Positions 9,475-21,584 of a stretch of DNA of 64,000 nt are shown one piece after another. Made by a program: the position numbers and the translations under genes. The DNA comes from Bifiguratus adelaidae (lineage: Eukaryota > Mucoromycota > Endogonomycetes > Endogonales). The notes under the pieces were generated by a model, which saw only the letters and a list, made by a program, of their open reading frames with translations, was not told the DNA's origin and did not search any database. Each line of letters opens with the position of its first letter. Within the stretch, counting starts at the first letter, position 1. The stretch covers positions 69,063 through 133,062 of the forward strand of contig MVBO01000033.1 of the NCBI GenBank assembly GCA_002261195.1, in the 5' to 3' direction.

Positions 9475-12400
9475 ATGCGCGCCGTTTTATGCTTGTTATT
9501 GGAAGCTAGGTCTCACGATGGCTATTATAGCATCAAAGCTTTGGATGTGCTACTCGGTGTGTCTTGTTTCTGGAGCATTGCACTGGGTGTATGTTTGCCC
9601 CTACAAACCTTGGCCTTGGGCTCCGTGTTCGAGGCCTTTGTAGCTGATTCCGGCTCAGGATTTTATGCCTCTATCTCGGTAGTGCTCTCACAGTTTGCTC
9701 TTCTCGCTGCGTTTGCATCTCTGGCAGCTTTCGCCAACCGGTCTTGCTGGAATCTCCTCGGCGAGCGTCTCAAAAGGGTAGTGATGGCTGCATTGCTGAA
9801 GAGCATACTGCGCGAATCGAGCAAGAAATTGAGTCGTGCCGATGATCAGCCAATGACCTTTCCCATGCTTGCGAGGTAATTTCACCCCTCGGTAGGAGGA
9901 CATCGATACTGATATATACTGTTAGCGATATCAACTCTTTAGAGTTGACGTTGTGTGAGCAAGTACCCAAACTCATTATCAACATCACCAACTTTGTGGT
10001 ATGTTTAGCGATTGCCTTGTGGAGGAGTGCTGCGATGACTGGTGTTGTTTGCTCTACCTTTCCAATCGTGTTCATCGTGACGGCTCTCCTATCGAAACGG
10101 AAAACCTTCCTTTCCGAAATGTATCAAACCCAGCAGGTGCAAATACGAAGAAGCCTTGAGCAACTCTTCAATATCTTGCCCACGCTACAAAGCTTTTCAG
10201 TGGAAGATCACGAGCAAAAGCGATTGGAAGAGCGTGTTGGCAGCGCTGGTGTCTATCGAAGACGGGCTGATGTGCTCCAATCTGTTGAGATCGCTGTTGG
10301 CAACTTCTTCCTGCTGGCCACCTTTTCACTCGGCTTTTGGTTTGGATCGCTCAATGTGATGCAAGGAAGGATGTCATCGGGAGACGTTCTCACGGTATTT
10401 TATGCCTGTCTATTTGGACTACAAGCACTCCAGCTCTGTCAGCCATGCAACGCGGCCCTATCTGGAACGGACGTGTCATGCAACATTATTATCGACAAAT
10501 TGCGAAATTCGAGAGCAACAAGTGCGTCGGCATGGTCTCAAGACAATGCTTCAGACATTGGCGAACAGGTGCACGGTACTTTTCGCCTATGCAAAGCAGG
10601 GGTCATGGTCCAGTCAGGTTCAGAGCCAATGGAATATAGCCCTGCAAAGTCAACCCGTTATGCCATCCGAGATGTAACCTGCACGTTGAACAGAACCGGG
10701 TTGACTCTCATCGTTGGTGAGTCTGGCGCTGGCAAAACCACAATATTGAGGCTCTTGAATGGGTCGCTTGTCCCTACGGAAGGAAAGGTGCTTTTGGACG
10801 GCTACCCAATCGAACAATACGGTTCAGTTCGGTTGAGAAAGGCTATAGCGGTTGTTCCACATCAGCCAGTCATATTTCACGATACAATTCTTCAGAACGT
10901 CGGGTATGGAGCAATGAAGCCAACACGCATCGACAAGAAAGTGGTGAAAAGGGCGTGTCGGCTGGCTGCCATTGATGATTGGATTGAGCAGTTGCCATCA
11001 CAGTACGATACCATCATTGGTGGTGCAATGTGTCCATTGTCTGGCGGACAACGGCAAAGGTACATCCACGTGTGTACGACCGGGGACTAATCGGATTCAT
11101 TGGACGTTAGAATAGCATTGGCAAGAGCCTATTTACATACGGGAAATATCATGTTGCTTGGTATGGAATGCAACTGTTTGGCTTATAGGCACGTGGAAAG
11201 ACTGACAAATAAGTCACATTTAGACGAACCGACGAGTGCACTGAATAGCGAGCTAGATCACGCTATCTGGAGGAATTTGGCAGCATATCGACGGGGCAAA
11301 ATTACTATTGCCGTTTCACATCGACTGTATCATGCCACAAAGGTCGCAGATAGCATCCTCGTTCTTGAGCATGGCAAGCTCAAGCGCCAATTGATCTCAT
11401 TGGTGGACGGTGGCGGGTATTATGGATCATTGCCTTCGAAAGTGTATGTCGACAAAGCGACTTTAGAGGAGGTAACACTTTCCGAGTTACTACATGAACG
11501 CACTTTATGCACGCACCTTCGACTTGAAGAGCCAGTGAAAATGCCTTCAAACATCGGCAATTATATGAAGGCCCAAGACAGCGTTTATCGTGACTCCTCC
11601 ACTGAGAGTCTTCAACCTTTACAAGCCGCGCATTCTAAGATTTCGCTACATTGGCAGCTTGCGACTGTCGACTTGGGACGCAGAATTCGTGCTGTTCTGA
11701 GACGTGATAGCTTTGCTCAGTTCAAAAGCACGTCCTATGAGATGGCAGAATTGACCGAAGTGCTGGTTGCGAAGAAGACCTCTCAAGGTCGGTCTGTTCG
11801 CTCTGCTTCTAGGCTCAACGTATTGACATTGTTGTTGGAAAACACGCCGCGACGAGCAATCTATCTCGCAGGTATGGCATTCACAGTTGCCTTTAGCTTC
11901 GTCATGCCGCTCTTCAGTCTCTGCTTGGCCAACCTCTTGACAAGTTATGGCAATCGTGGTCAACGCCAATTCATGGACGATATCGGAAGGGATTGTCTTC
12001 AGATCATTGCGCTCGCGATTGCCCATGGCATCTTTTCCGGACTAGCTCAACTCTGTTTCTCACTCTCTTGTCTCGACGTATCCACCTCATTGAAGGGTAA
12101 ACTTCTTGGCAAGCTCCTCAGGCGTCCGTTGAATGGCCAGGACAACAAGGAAACAATGACACGCGTTCTCGAGATATGGAGCAATGACTCGGAGACCTAC
12201 AGCAAGTTCATGACCAAGAGCGTGGGAGATATTCTTGCGTCGGTCCTGACGGTGCTGGTTGGCTTCACCTACGCTTTGGCGATTGGCTGGAAGCTGACAT
12301 TGATTAGCTTGGCCGTGGTGACGGTGACCCTCTTGTTGATAGCTGCCGGAAATGCCATGGTGCGCAAGTGGGAAAGAGTATACATGAAGGCGTACGATCA

Positions 12401-13874
12401 CTGCAGCGAATGGATTGACGAGGTAAGCAGCGTTCTTGCTTTCAACGGTAGAGAGCGCTGAACTCTAATTCGCATCGTTTCAAAGATTGATAGAACGCAA
12501 AGCGCTATTGTGGCACTTTGTCTGGAAGAAACGTTTACTGAAAAGTTCAGACTTTCTCTGTTGCAAGTCAAGCGGGCAGGTATAGGGCGCTCCGTCGTTC
12601 ATGGCATTCAAGCTGGGGTTGTTGAAGCGTTGGCATATTTTTGCAAGATCGCCATATTCTGGTAAGCCGCGCAAGTGACAGGGAACCATTGACTTCCCAA
12701 TGTTGCGACAGGGCTGGAGCTTTGCTCATGGCTGACGGGCAGTATGATCTGGCTCACATGTCATCTGTTTGGACCGTGACAATATTCTGCATGACACTTG
12801 CCATTGGTACATTGAGTAAAGGTACTTGTGACATAGACTCGTCCATGGTCGCCGGACAACTAAAGGATAGGCTAGTCCCACTAAGACCATCGATCTTTCT
12901 TACAAGCGAAAGATTGCTCAAAGTCATCAACCGTGCCCAAATATCACAATCCACCTACACAGCTGAGCATAGGTGTAGCTTGGCATCGGCCCACAGTGAT
13001 ATTTGCTTCGCATTCCATGGAGTAAGCTTTGCTTACGCTGACAGACCAAACCATTGGGTTCTTCGTAACGTTGACCTGAAAGTCAGAAATGGCGAGTTTG
13101 TGGCTATCATTGGACAGAGGTGAGTCGCTTCGACGCTCTTATCATGAGCGCTACAAACTAATACCTGAAAACGAAAAAGTGGGAGCGGTAAATCCACGTT
13201 GATCTATCTGCTCGAGAGATTCTGTGAACCACAGAGGGGCCACATTGAATGGGGTGGCCGTGATATCGCAGAATGGAGCGTTGAGGACTGGCGCAGGCAT
13301 ATTGGCCTTGTACAGCAGAGGGTTGAACTTTTCGAAGGTACAATCGCAGACAATATTCGATGGGGAAAATTAGGTGCGTCAATAGCGAAGCCAGTCTAAC
13401 GCTAACCCCTGTCTCCAGACGCAGACATGAAGGAGATTATCACGGCCGCGAAGCATGCGTGTATACACGACACGATAATGACCTTTACGAGAGGCTATGA
13501 TACCGTCGTATGCCATGATAGTAGCAACCTTTCATCAGGATATAAACAGCGGATTGGATTAGGTAGGTGTGGTATACACGGGGTTTTGCAGTATCTGATT
13601 GTGAACAGCTCGCGCGTATCTTCGTCAACCAAGCCTTCTGATACTGGACGAAGCAACAAGCGCTCTTGACGGTATGCGAAGGCATATGAGAAATAATGTC
13701 CAGACTTTGACACATGTCGATCCTCTCACAGAAATAACGCAAAAAAAGGTCATGCGCGGGTTACAAGCCTTCCGAAAAGCAACAAATGCTACTGTCCTCA
13801 TGGTAACTCACCGTCTCGAAACCGTTGGAAATGCGGACAGAGTGTACAGGATGGACAATGGAGTTCTTCTATGA
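9475..13874 (+). CDS. Full-length ABC-B transporter (MDR/Ste6-like)
   Basis: This is a TMD-NBD-TMD-NBD exporter of about 1,280 residues. NBD1 has Walker A GESGAGKTT (about 10720), signature LSGGQRQR, Walker B LLDEPTSAL (joined across an intron) and switch His in AVSHRL. NBD2 has Walker A GQSGSGKST (joined across intron 13120-13179), Walker B LLILDEATSALD and VTHRL. NBD2's signature reads LSSGYKQR instead of LSGGQ, and the NBD1 Q-loop reads VVPHQPVIF, with His where Gln is usual. An in-frame TGA near 12461 is removed by an intron ending ttcaaag. Both membrane domains show long hydrophobic helices. Fungal relatives export lipopeptide pheromone (Ste6) or drugs; substrate unknown here. The N-terminus is uncertain: the long frame has no ATG before 9475, and an ATG at 9411 in another frame could start a short first exon. 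Confidence 0.85.
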
Positions 13875-14001
13875 GAGTCTATGATACAGCGTCTAAAGTG
13901 TTATCCTACAGTCTATGTAACTTTTGGTTGCTCTTGTACACTATACATGTCACCAATTTTTGGTCGCTTGGAGGCTTTGCCGTTCTCTCCATCTGGCAAA
14001 T

Positions 14002-17000
14002 CTACAAGTGGTCACTAAGCTTACGACTCAGTGTGCAATTGAGCTTACCTATTCCTATTCTCTCACAAAAGGCCTTCCTGTACTTGCTCGGGACGAACGC
14101 TTGAAAATCATGAAGAAGTTCAATGTGTTGATGACTCGTAAAGAGCTTGGAGAGTGCATCCGCCACTTCTTCCAAGGCCTTCTCTTTCATCTTGTATTTG
14201 GTCAATATCTTTTGGAACTCGCGATATCCAGGTGTACCAAGTGTGCTCTTCACCTAGACGCTTTAATTAGGCCGGGTGATCCTATTGCTGAAGTAATCGA
14301 AGGCTCACATTTCTCATATATGTCTTTGCTGCGGAAGTCGGTTCTGACGTCGAGCGCGTCGTTTCCTCTTTACCATTCTTCATCAAGGAGATCCCAGAAC
14401 TATTGCCCAAATCCTTTTGAAGTACACCGTCGTCGTTCGCTTGAGCAGGTCTTTGGTCCCTAAGGGCAGCGTATGCATCTCGCTTGCGTTCCTTGGATAG
14501 TCTTAAGGCAATGCAACCAGAGTCACTCTGGTCTGCGAAAGTTTTAGCTTGGACGGAGACACGCCTAGTGAACTCACCTGTTGACATTGGCAGCGACGAA
14601 GGAGCTTCCAAGGAAGGCAATGTACTGGAAGCTCCCGAACTTGAAGGGACCTGCGCTGTATTAGTGCCGCTGCGTTTCTAGTATAGAAATAGGACTCTTA
14701 CTTCTCTGGCGTTCATTGATTTGAAGAACTTTGTCAATTGGGAGTAAGCTTCTCCAAAACCATGGTACACCTTCACGAATGGTCGAACCCACAGGGACAA
14801 TTGATTCAGAATGTTTGAGCTTGCAAATCTCTCATCCAGCAAGATGATAGCTCCATAATCATGACGATGACGCACTACGCGACCAACAGCTATTGCAGAT
14901 TTTAGTTTTCGTCCTCAGAGGTATTCGCACGATGATCCAACCTTGATTCACCGCTCTGATGGCTTGCTGCTTATACCAATCCGTTCCATTGATAACCTAG
15001 TATAGTCAGCAAACTCCTGTTCCGGGATTCAGAAATCGCGATTTCACCTTTGGATCTTTGGCATGGAGTTGATCAAGATACTGCCGCTTCAATTTGACTT
15101 TGGGGTCATGACTCGAAGCAAACGGAATTCCAGTCACTATCACAGCCCTGCCCCTCGCGTCTGCGAAGTCAACACCCTCTGACACCTGTAATCGCGTAAA
15201 TCATCTGTGTATAGCTGAAGAGACTATGTAAAATGTACCTTTCCCCTGCAAACAGCAAAGAAGGCCGCGCCAATTTTGGTCTCTCCATCAACCATTTGGT
15301 AGAATTCGGACATTGCCTACATGGAGACCAGAGTCATTAACCAAAAATGACTGGATAAAGTCCATTCATACCTCGGAAAACTCATGCTTCGTTTTGGGTT
15401 CAATAAAAGCTTTCTTGTGCTGGTTAATGCGCTCCCAAATCGACTTTGGATTATCGCGATCCTGCAATGTTCGAAGATTTAAGTGTATGTCAATTGAACA
15501 GCGCACAAACTCACTTTGGTAGACCAAAATTGGATGCAATCGGTCATGACCCCATAGGATGGAAAGAAAATCAGAACGCCATCTGGGATCACACGGCAAA
15601 AGTTGACTGCCAAAGATGTTGAGCCTAAAAACACCTTAGCGAGCGTGGATGACATACCTAAGGCATTCCCCAAATCCGTCATGTAAGCAGGTGAGCTACG
15701 GGTCTCGAAGGAGGAATTGAGCGGTTGTCCGCCTGGCCCTCTAGTAACAACAGCAACATAGGCCTACATGTAAATCAGGGCAGTGAAGACACATAAACGC
15801 CTTACCTGTGAGCCGTCTATAACGTGTGGGTTTTCGAGGCGAACGTTGAAGGTTCTGCAAATTACAAATCAGAAAGGCGATCAAGGTTTGGCCGAAGCTT
15901 ACGTTTGCATCTCGGATGCAAAAGAGTCTAATGGGGACAAGGTGCCGCTGGCCAGCAATGCGCATCGGACGCCCTTTTAGCAAGAAACTGGGTCATTATT
16001 TGGACTCTTCAATTTTCTGGCAATGAGACTTACTTCATCGATGAGGCTCCGCATGGCTAAACCGGCAGTGAAGCACCAATAGCTCACTTTTCGACCTAAT
16101 GCAAGTCAATATGGAGCTCGCTATTCTCCCAATACGTACCGATAGAATTGTCTCTACGTACACCGGTAAATGGCGCCAGTCGCTCTTCAGTAATGTGTAC
16201 CTGGAAAAAAGGAGGAGGTCAGCAAAACACTGGTAAACCGCCTCATCCTGAACCTTGTAGTATCGAGAAAGCTTGCTCGATTCAAACACAGTTTCCCGAT
16301 TGCTTCCGGTGTAGAGCATGCGAAGAATGGTAGTGAAGGATTGTATCGCATTGTGCTGTACGCGCGGGTTGGTGTCTGCAAGCCAAACCGTCACTAAAGT
16401 GCAAGGACGAGCAGTCGAACGTACTGTTCGCGGCCAAGAGCGCAACGGCATAATCCAAAATTTTCAGTAGATGCTTTGCACTATCTGCATGGATTTTTAT
16501 GCGCTCGAGAAGAGTGTAGATGTAATCACCTTGTTCAATGACTTCTTTTGAATGGCTTGGTAACGTAATATCGTTGATCTCCTGTTGGAGTTTCATCATG
16601 AGCGCTGTAAGGCAGAGCGATCAATCTCTTAGAATCGCTATCTCAAATTTTACCTTACCTTTGAGCATCTCGAAATCCTCAGCATCATAATCTCCTTTGA
16701 AATTTGGCCTGGCTGCAATGTCGCGACATAGCTGAGCTTCATTGATTATGTTGAACATGTCAGTTGGCGTTAGGTCAAAAGAGGTGGCATCTCCGCATGT
16801 CGTTTCCTAGTTGCGCTTCCGGTCAATCTGAAGCTCCGAAAAGTCAATTTTCCCCTCTTACCAGATTGTGTGCCTCATCAAAGATAATAATACTATTCTT
16901 TACCTTGATATTTTGACTGCGCCTGGTGGCCGCATCCACCAAGTAGTTGTAGGGAAGTACAACCACATCGGCGTTCTTGTGACCTTCTTTTGCCAGATAA

Positions 17001-17851
17001 TAAGGACAAGCTCTAAGAGAAACAGTAAGTTTGTAAGGCAGCGCATCCAGTCAAACCCACTTGTGCTTCACCCCAAATTTGACAAGATCCTCAATGTCCA
17101 TAATCTCGTTCGCATAAGTCCTGCTTTTCCTCGCATCTATAGAAAGTGAGCATGCAAAGAAAGGGAGGATGTCCAAGCTCACCCTCCACCCTTTTGTAGA
17201 ATTCGCACGCGTTTTTGGACACCTTTTGACGACATAGACTATTCACGCTGGCACTTGAGTGAATGTTTTTAAGATCGGGATGGACTGAGGACGGTTTTAA
17301 TTCACCGAGTCGTTGTGGTTGAAAAGTACTCCTTGACTTACTGCACATTTGTTCACGAGATCCGAGAACGGCCACATTAGGTCTACAGAAATCGTGAGTT
17401 GACATGATGTGCCAGTAGTGCAATGTACCTGTAGGCTGTACGTTTGATTTCCTTGACGACTTGACTTAGTTGAGAGTGTGTTCTGGAAGCGTAAAAGATG
17501 GTGACAGGCCCAAAGTCGTCCGTGTCAGTTGCTGCTGCGGTCGAAGGCGCCAATTTGCGAAACGCATTCTCTGGTGCATGCCGTTCCTCTCGTTCATCCG
17601 TCTGTTTTCGTACATAATCTTCGTTCCAGGCTAACACAGCGCACAGTAGCGTCAATGTCTTGCCTGTACCTGTAGGCGACACGTCAAGCAACCTTTCCCC
17701 AAAAACCTGTCTCTCACTCGCCTGTAGGTGATTCCAACAGCGCATTTGACCGTGTTTGTAGTGCAGCAATGACTTTTTCCATGAATATCTTCTGGACATC
17801 GTAGGCTTCAAAGGGAAACTTGACTCGCAAGCCCCGAATGTCATACTCCAT
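14002..17851 (-). CDS. RTEL1: RTEL1-type Fe-S DNA helicase
   Basis: RTEL1 is an XPD-family 5'-3' helicase that unwinds D-loops, T-loops and G-quadruplexes. The N-terminus reads MEYDIRGLRVKFPFEAYDVQ, typical of RTEL1. Walker A ESPTGTGKTLTLLC is rebuilt by removing a 52-nt intron (17670-17721) with a GC donor. Then come IFYASRTHSQLSQVVKEIKR, VLGSREQMC (first Fe-S Cys), KNACEFYKRVEG, the DIEDLVKFGVKHK/CPYYLAKEGHKNADVVVLPY block, NYLVDAATRR and an IIIFDEAHNL DEAH box (around 16870-16900). Motif VI lies near 14875 (VVRHRHDYGAIILLDERFA, then LSLWVRPFVKVYHGFGEAY). The last coding block (14002-14250) resembles the harmonin-N-like domain of RTEL1: GYREFQKILTKYKMKEKALE...LLHDFQAFVP. The gene has a dozen or more introns and roughly 1,000 residues. 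The start is 51 bp from the divergent NIT2 gene. Confidence 0.85.
17670..17721 (-). other. GC-AG intron within the RTEL1 Walker A codons
   Basis: Read on the minus strand, the exon ends ...cctacag, the intron starts gcgagtgag and ends cgcctacag, and the next exon starts gtacaggcaag. Only this 52-nt cut restores S-P-T-G-T-G-K-T-L. The donor is GC, with GCGAGT instead of the usual GCAAGT. No GT donor nearby keeps the frame. Confidence 0.75.
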
Positions 17852-17902
17852 CAAACACGAACGTTTGTCTTGAAAGCGCAGCAAACTTTCCTTTTATGGG
17901 GA

Positions 17903-19344
17903 ATGCTATCACGCCTCTCTTCTCGCATATCCATGTCTACCTTCAAGCCTTTTAAGCTTGCTCTGGTGCAGCTGGCCGTTGGAGCCGACAAGCAAAAGAA
18001 CGTAGCTCATGCTCGTGAAAAAGTTTTGGAAGCCTCAAAAGCTGGAGCCAATGTGGTCGTTTTGCCCGTGAGTGTCGGATATGCTCGGCATTAGTATGGT
18101 CACTGACGGTGTGCCCAGGAATGCTTCAACTCACCCTATGGAACACATCACTTTCCAGAGTATGCGGAGACCATTCCGGGAACGACTGTAAGCGCGCTTG
18201 CGGACATGGCCAAGGTGAGGTTTTATCGACGGGTAGCTGGATCACATCTGACCTTTGCATCAAACAGCAAGCCAAAGTCTATCTGATTGGTGGTATGGTT
18301 GCTCGTGTCATTTTGACATTTTAATCTTGACACCCACGTTAGGCTCCATTCCGGAACGTGAGTCGGGTTCCGACAAACTGTATAATACCTGCACCATTTA
18401 TAATCCTAAAGGTATATTCACGTCGGCAAGGAAGCCAAGTAGATACTGATCGGTATGTAGGTGAAATGATTGGAAAGCATCGCAAGGTACACTTGTTTGA
18501 TATTGACGTCCCCGGCAAAATCCGCTTCCAAGTGAGTCCAGCAAACGTAGTGACGGATCGCGGATGCTCACCACGGCGGCAGGAAAGTGAAACATTGTCG
18601 GCTGGCAATACATTGACTCACGTCGAGACGGGTAAGTAGCCCTTGAACACCGAGGTTTTGCCTCACAGTGCGACAGAATATGGTAAACTCGGCATCGGTA
18701 TCTGCTACGATATTAGGTAGAGTGACCGATCACGTTGCGGCGCTTGGAGAGAGACTAACGAGCCAATAGATTCCCCGAAATTACCATGATTGCAGCCAGG
18801 AAAGGGTGCATTGCCATGATTTATCCTGCGGCCTTCAACATGACGACTGGACCCATGCATTGGGAACTATTGCAACGAGCTCGGTATGTTGAACTTTTGT
18901 TTACTGCCATTACATGTTATTGACCTTGCCTCTGCAGCGCGGTGGACAATCAGGTGCGCTCAAACGAGGCTAATCATTCCCCAAAAATGCTCTGACTGCC
19001 ATTTTCTAGATGTATGTGGCTGCGTGTTCGCCTGCTAGGGATACTTCCGCCGGCTACGTTGCCTGGGGTCATTCTACGATTGTTGACCCAAGGTAGGTCT
19101 CTATCCTACAGACACGTGCTTACATTGGTCTTGCAGTGGAGGCGTGATCGCAACGACAGAGGATGCCGAAGACATTGTGTACGCCGATATCGGTATGTTC
19201 GCGCGTGGTACATAGACATGCAGCACCTGACGTTGTGAATCCACAGATCCTTCTGTGCTCGATAGTGCTCGTAAGGGCATCCCAACCTATACCCAGAGGC
19301 GTTTTGATGTGTATAGAGATGTGTCGGCAGACATCAAGGAATAA
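17903..19344 (+). CDS. NIT2: Omega-amidase / deaminated glutathione amidase-like nitrilase (NIT2 type)
   Basis: This is a C-N hydrolase-fold amidase. The family hydrolyses alpha-ketoglutaramate or alpha-ketosuccinamate to the ketoacid and ammonia. The catalytic triad is complete: Glu in [19 protein letters not shown], Lys in [12 protein letters not shown], and Cys in [12 protein letters not shown]. The tail [12 protein letters not shown]...[10 protein letters not shown] also matches NIT2. The coding sequence runs through about nine exons with short introns; the first donor (ttgccc|gtgagt) and its acceptor (gtgcccag) join L-P-E-C. Two in-frame starts exist: ATG 17903 gives a ten-residue extension [10 protein letters not shown], basic and Ser-rich like a mitochondrial presequence, and ATG 17933 ([11 protein letters not shown]) gives the cytosolic-length protein. 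About 275 residues from the second start. Confidence 0.88.
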
Positions 19345-19351
19345 AGGAATG

Positions 19352-21584
19352 TCATGTGGTTGCAGATAAAGACACGATGGCTCGATCGCACAGGACCTGT
19401 AATCTAGAGGCCAATGCTTCGAGATTCGTGCATTGATCCGGCTCTTTGATTTGTTTGCTGATTAAACTGTGTTCGTGCAGGTAATCCAGCACTTGCACAA
19501 TCATGGACAAGGGGATCGGAGGCTGTCTGCAGAGATCTAAGTCACCTTGTCCCAAGCTACACATGATACGTACTCTACCCCGCTGTGACTGATGTGTGAA
19601 AAAGGATGCGAGGTGTTCTGGGCTGCAGAGGCAGTCCGTACCCAATTCTTTGTCTAGGCCTGGTCTCAGTACTTACGATAGCATGGCCCTACACTATGAC
19701 TTACCAACTCGTTGAGCAGCTGCACCGAACCCCCCGACTGATCCCATACCACCATGCAAAATCTTGCAAAAGTGGCCGCATCTGTGCCGAAAAGTACGGA
19801 CGCTTCCTTTAAGCATTCCCTGACGCCGTGTATATCGGCCCGATGCACTTGATCTATAGCACACGTTAGGGGTGTTTTGGCGAACAGCCTGGACAGTCGA
19901 CATAGGAGGCTCACCTGCCAAACACTTTAGCCACAATCTGAAAATATCACAAAGCCTCGCGTCTAACGGATGTGTGCCAAGGAGGGTGATTTGAAGATGA
20001 CTGCACGCCAAATCCCACTACAATGGATCCTAAATGTTAGCCCAATGCATGGCCTCGTTGAATTGACTTGCCTCGGACGCCCTTATTTTCTCCTGACAAT
20101 TCAGGATCACATTCACATTGGTCTCGATCCATTTAGGAAACGTCGTTAACAAAAGTTGGGTTTGACAATGTCGCGCCAATGACCGTGAGTAGTCGTCGCC
20201 ATAGATATACAATTTGGACAACTCAATCACATTGGATTGCCTTAACGTACGATCAAAATTGGCCACATAGGATCGCATGGCAGCACACAGCTGGACACTA
20301 GGAAGCTCTCCCCCATGATGGTCATCGTCATCTTCATCCAGGTATTGCAAGTCTCCATCGATGCTCAAGTCAACATGCGCCATCCAAATTCGCCAAAGTC
20401 GCACAATTCTCCAATCTTGCAGCTCAAGCACGAGATTAGAGATATGTTGCGCAATCTCCAATAGCAGGCGTTTGTGCCGTTGCGACTCTTTAAACAGGGC
20501 ATGCTGTTCAAGACGATCTAGCCATTCGTCAGGGCAAGCGTACGTACTCCCAAGCGATCCAAACATATCGACCAATGTGTTTAGTACAGCTGCTTGCAAC
20601 AGAGCAGGCTCATGTGTCCATAACCTAAAGGTGATGTGAGCAACGCTGGACGGTGTAGAACAAGACGTTTTCTTACTTGGACATGGAGTATGGAAAAGCA
20701 TGCTGATGCAACAAGGTTGGTCTAATCGCTACCACATCAGCGACCTTATCGGGAGATGCAGGCCCAGGATCGCTTGGCTGCTGGGCGAGCACTGAGAGCA
20801 TGTTGTGAGCAAGCACTTCTAGAGTCAAACTAGGGCTGGCTACACACAGTCTAAGTGCTTCCCAAAGACGAGCGCTATGCACACTGCCAAAGGCCGAATT
20901 GGATCCTAAACATGGATCTGCCTCGCTCTTGCCGCCTTGGATCCATGCCAATTGCATTTCCGCGACACGCCTTCGATGAGCGGATGCAAGACCACAATAC
21001 TCTAAAGTGGAGTTTTGTAGCCGTCTCTGGCGCGCCACACACGTCTTGCCCGCCCAAGCCCGTTCGCTAAACGGCAAAACAGCCTCGCGAATCCTCCGAA
21101 TGGCAAATGCTCTAAAAAACATGTTTGTAGCCTTCAACAACAACATGAACGTGGTCATGAGCTTACCTTTGCGCTATACCAACACTGTTGGGTGGCAACC
21201 GATCCTTTTCAAAGCCGCCATAGTGCCATAGACATCGCGCGAGATCAGAACACGCCAAGCGATCCGCCAAAACGGCCTTGTTGCGCTACAGGATGAATAA
21301 GCGACGTGACAGCCAAGAAGAACAGCCTACTGACCACAAGGGCAAAAAGTATAGGCTCCGCTCGCGCCAAGTCTCTCCCCGTGTCCTCCGTTGTCCTAAA
21401 CACCTATCAACCAATACGCGTCAGAAGCGTTCTTAACGCGTCCAACAATGCTACTTGCCCTGACGAGATCTCGCAAGAAGCGGCGTATGGTCATCAGTTG
21501 TCGTGCATTACACTGCGTTATGAACGCGCGCTGTCCTTCTTTCACCCATTGGTCGACTATGTCTTCCACATCTTTCCATGCCAT
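19352..21584 (-). CDS. Unidentified helical-repeat-like protein, multi-exon
   Basis: About 600-700 residues are encoded on the minus strand. I do not recognise the family. Segments in order: MAWKDVEDIVDQWVKEG and MTIRRFLRDLVRASSIVG; a hydrophobic segment (LARAEPILFALV); LADRLACSDLARCLWHYGGF; RRIREAVLPFSERAWAGK; SLTLEVLAHNMLSVLAQQP; WTHEPALLQAAVLNTLVDMF; DWRIVRLWRIWMAHVDLS; an acidic loop YLDEDDDDHH; SKLYIYGDDYSRSLARHC; then WDLACSHLQITLLGTHPLDA and PIPLSMIVQVLDYLHEHSLI. The amphipathic helices suggest a HEAT/ARM-like scaffold, by inference only. One intron (20018-20071) has a gcaagt donor. The 5' part (21158-21584) is the least certain. The stop is 7 bp from the stop of the convergent NIT2 gene; the start codon overlaps the probable start of the acetyltransferase on the other strand. 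Confidence 0.55.
20018..20071 (-). other. GC-AG intron in the unidentified gene
   Basis: On the minus strand the exon ends ...gcgtccgag, the intron begins gcaagt (the best GC donor consensus) and ends attgtag, and the next exon starts tgg gat ttg gcg. It is 54 nt, the usual intron length here, and the join is phase 0 between two long open blocks. Without it the frame stops at TAG after NI. Confidence 0.65.

Noticed and set aside
12430-12480. Premature stop splitting the ABC transporter into two genes
   Set aside because: An intron with gtaagc donor and ttcaaag acceptor removes the TGA and joins the second membrane domain in frame.
19352-21584. Mediator subunit 12 or another large Mediator subunit for the unidentified gene
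   Set aside because: I could find no diagnostic Med12 block; the similarity was only in general helical, Leu-rich character.
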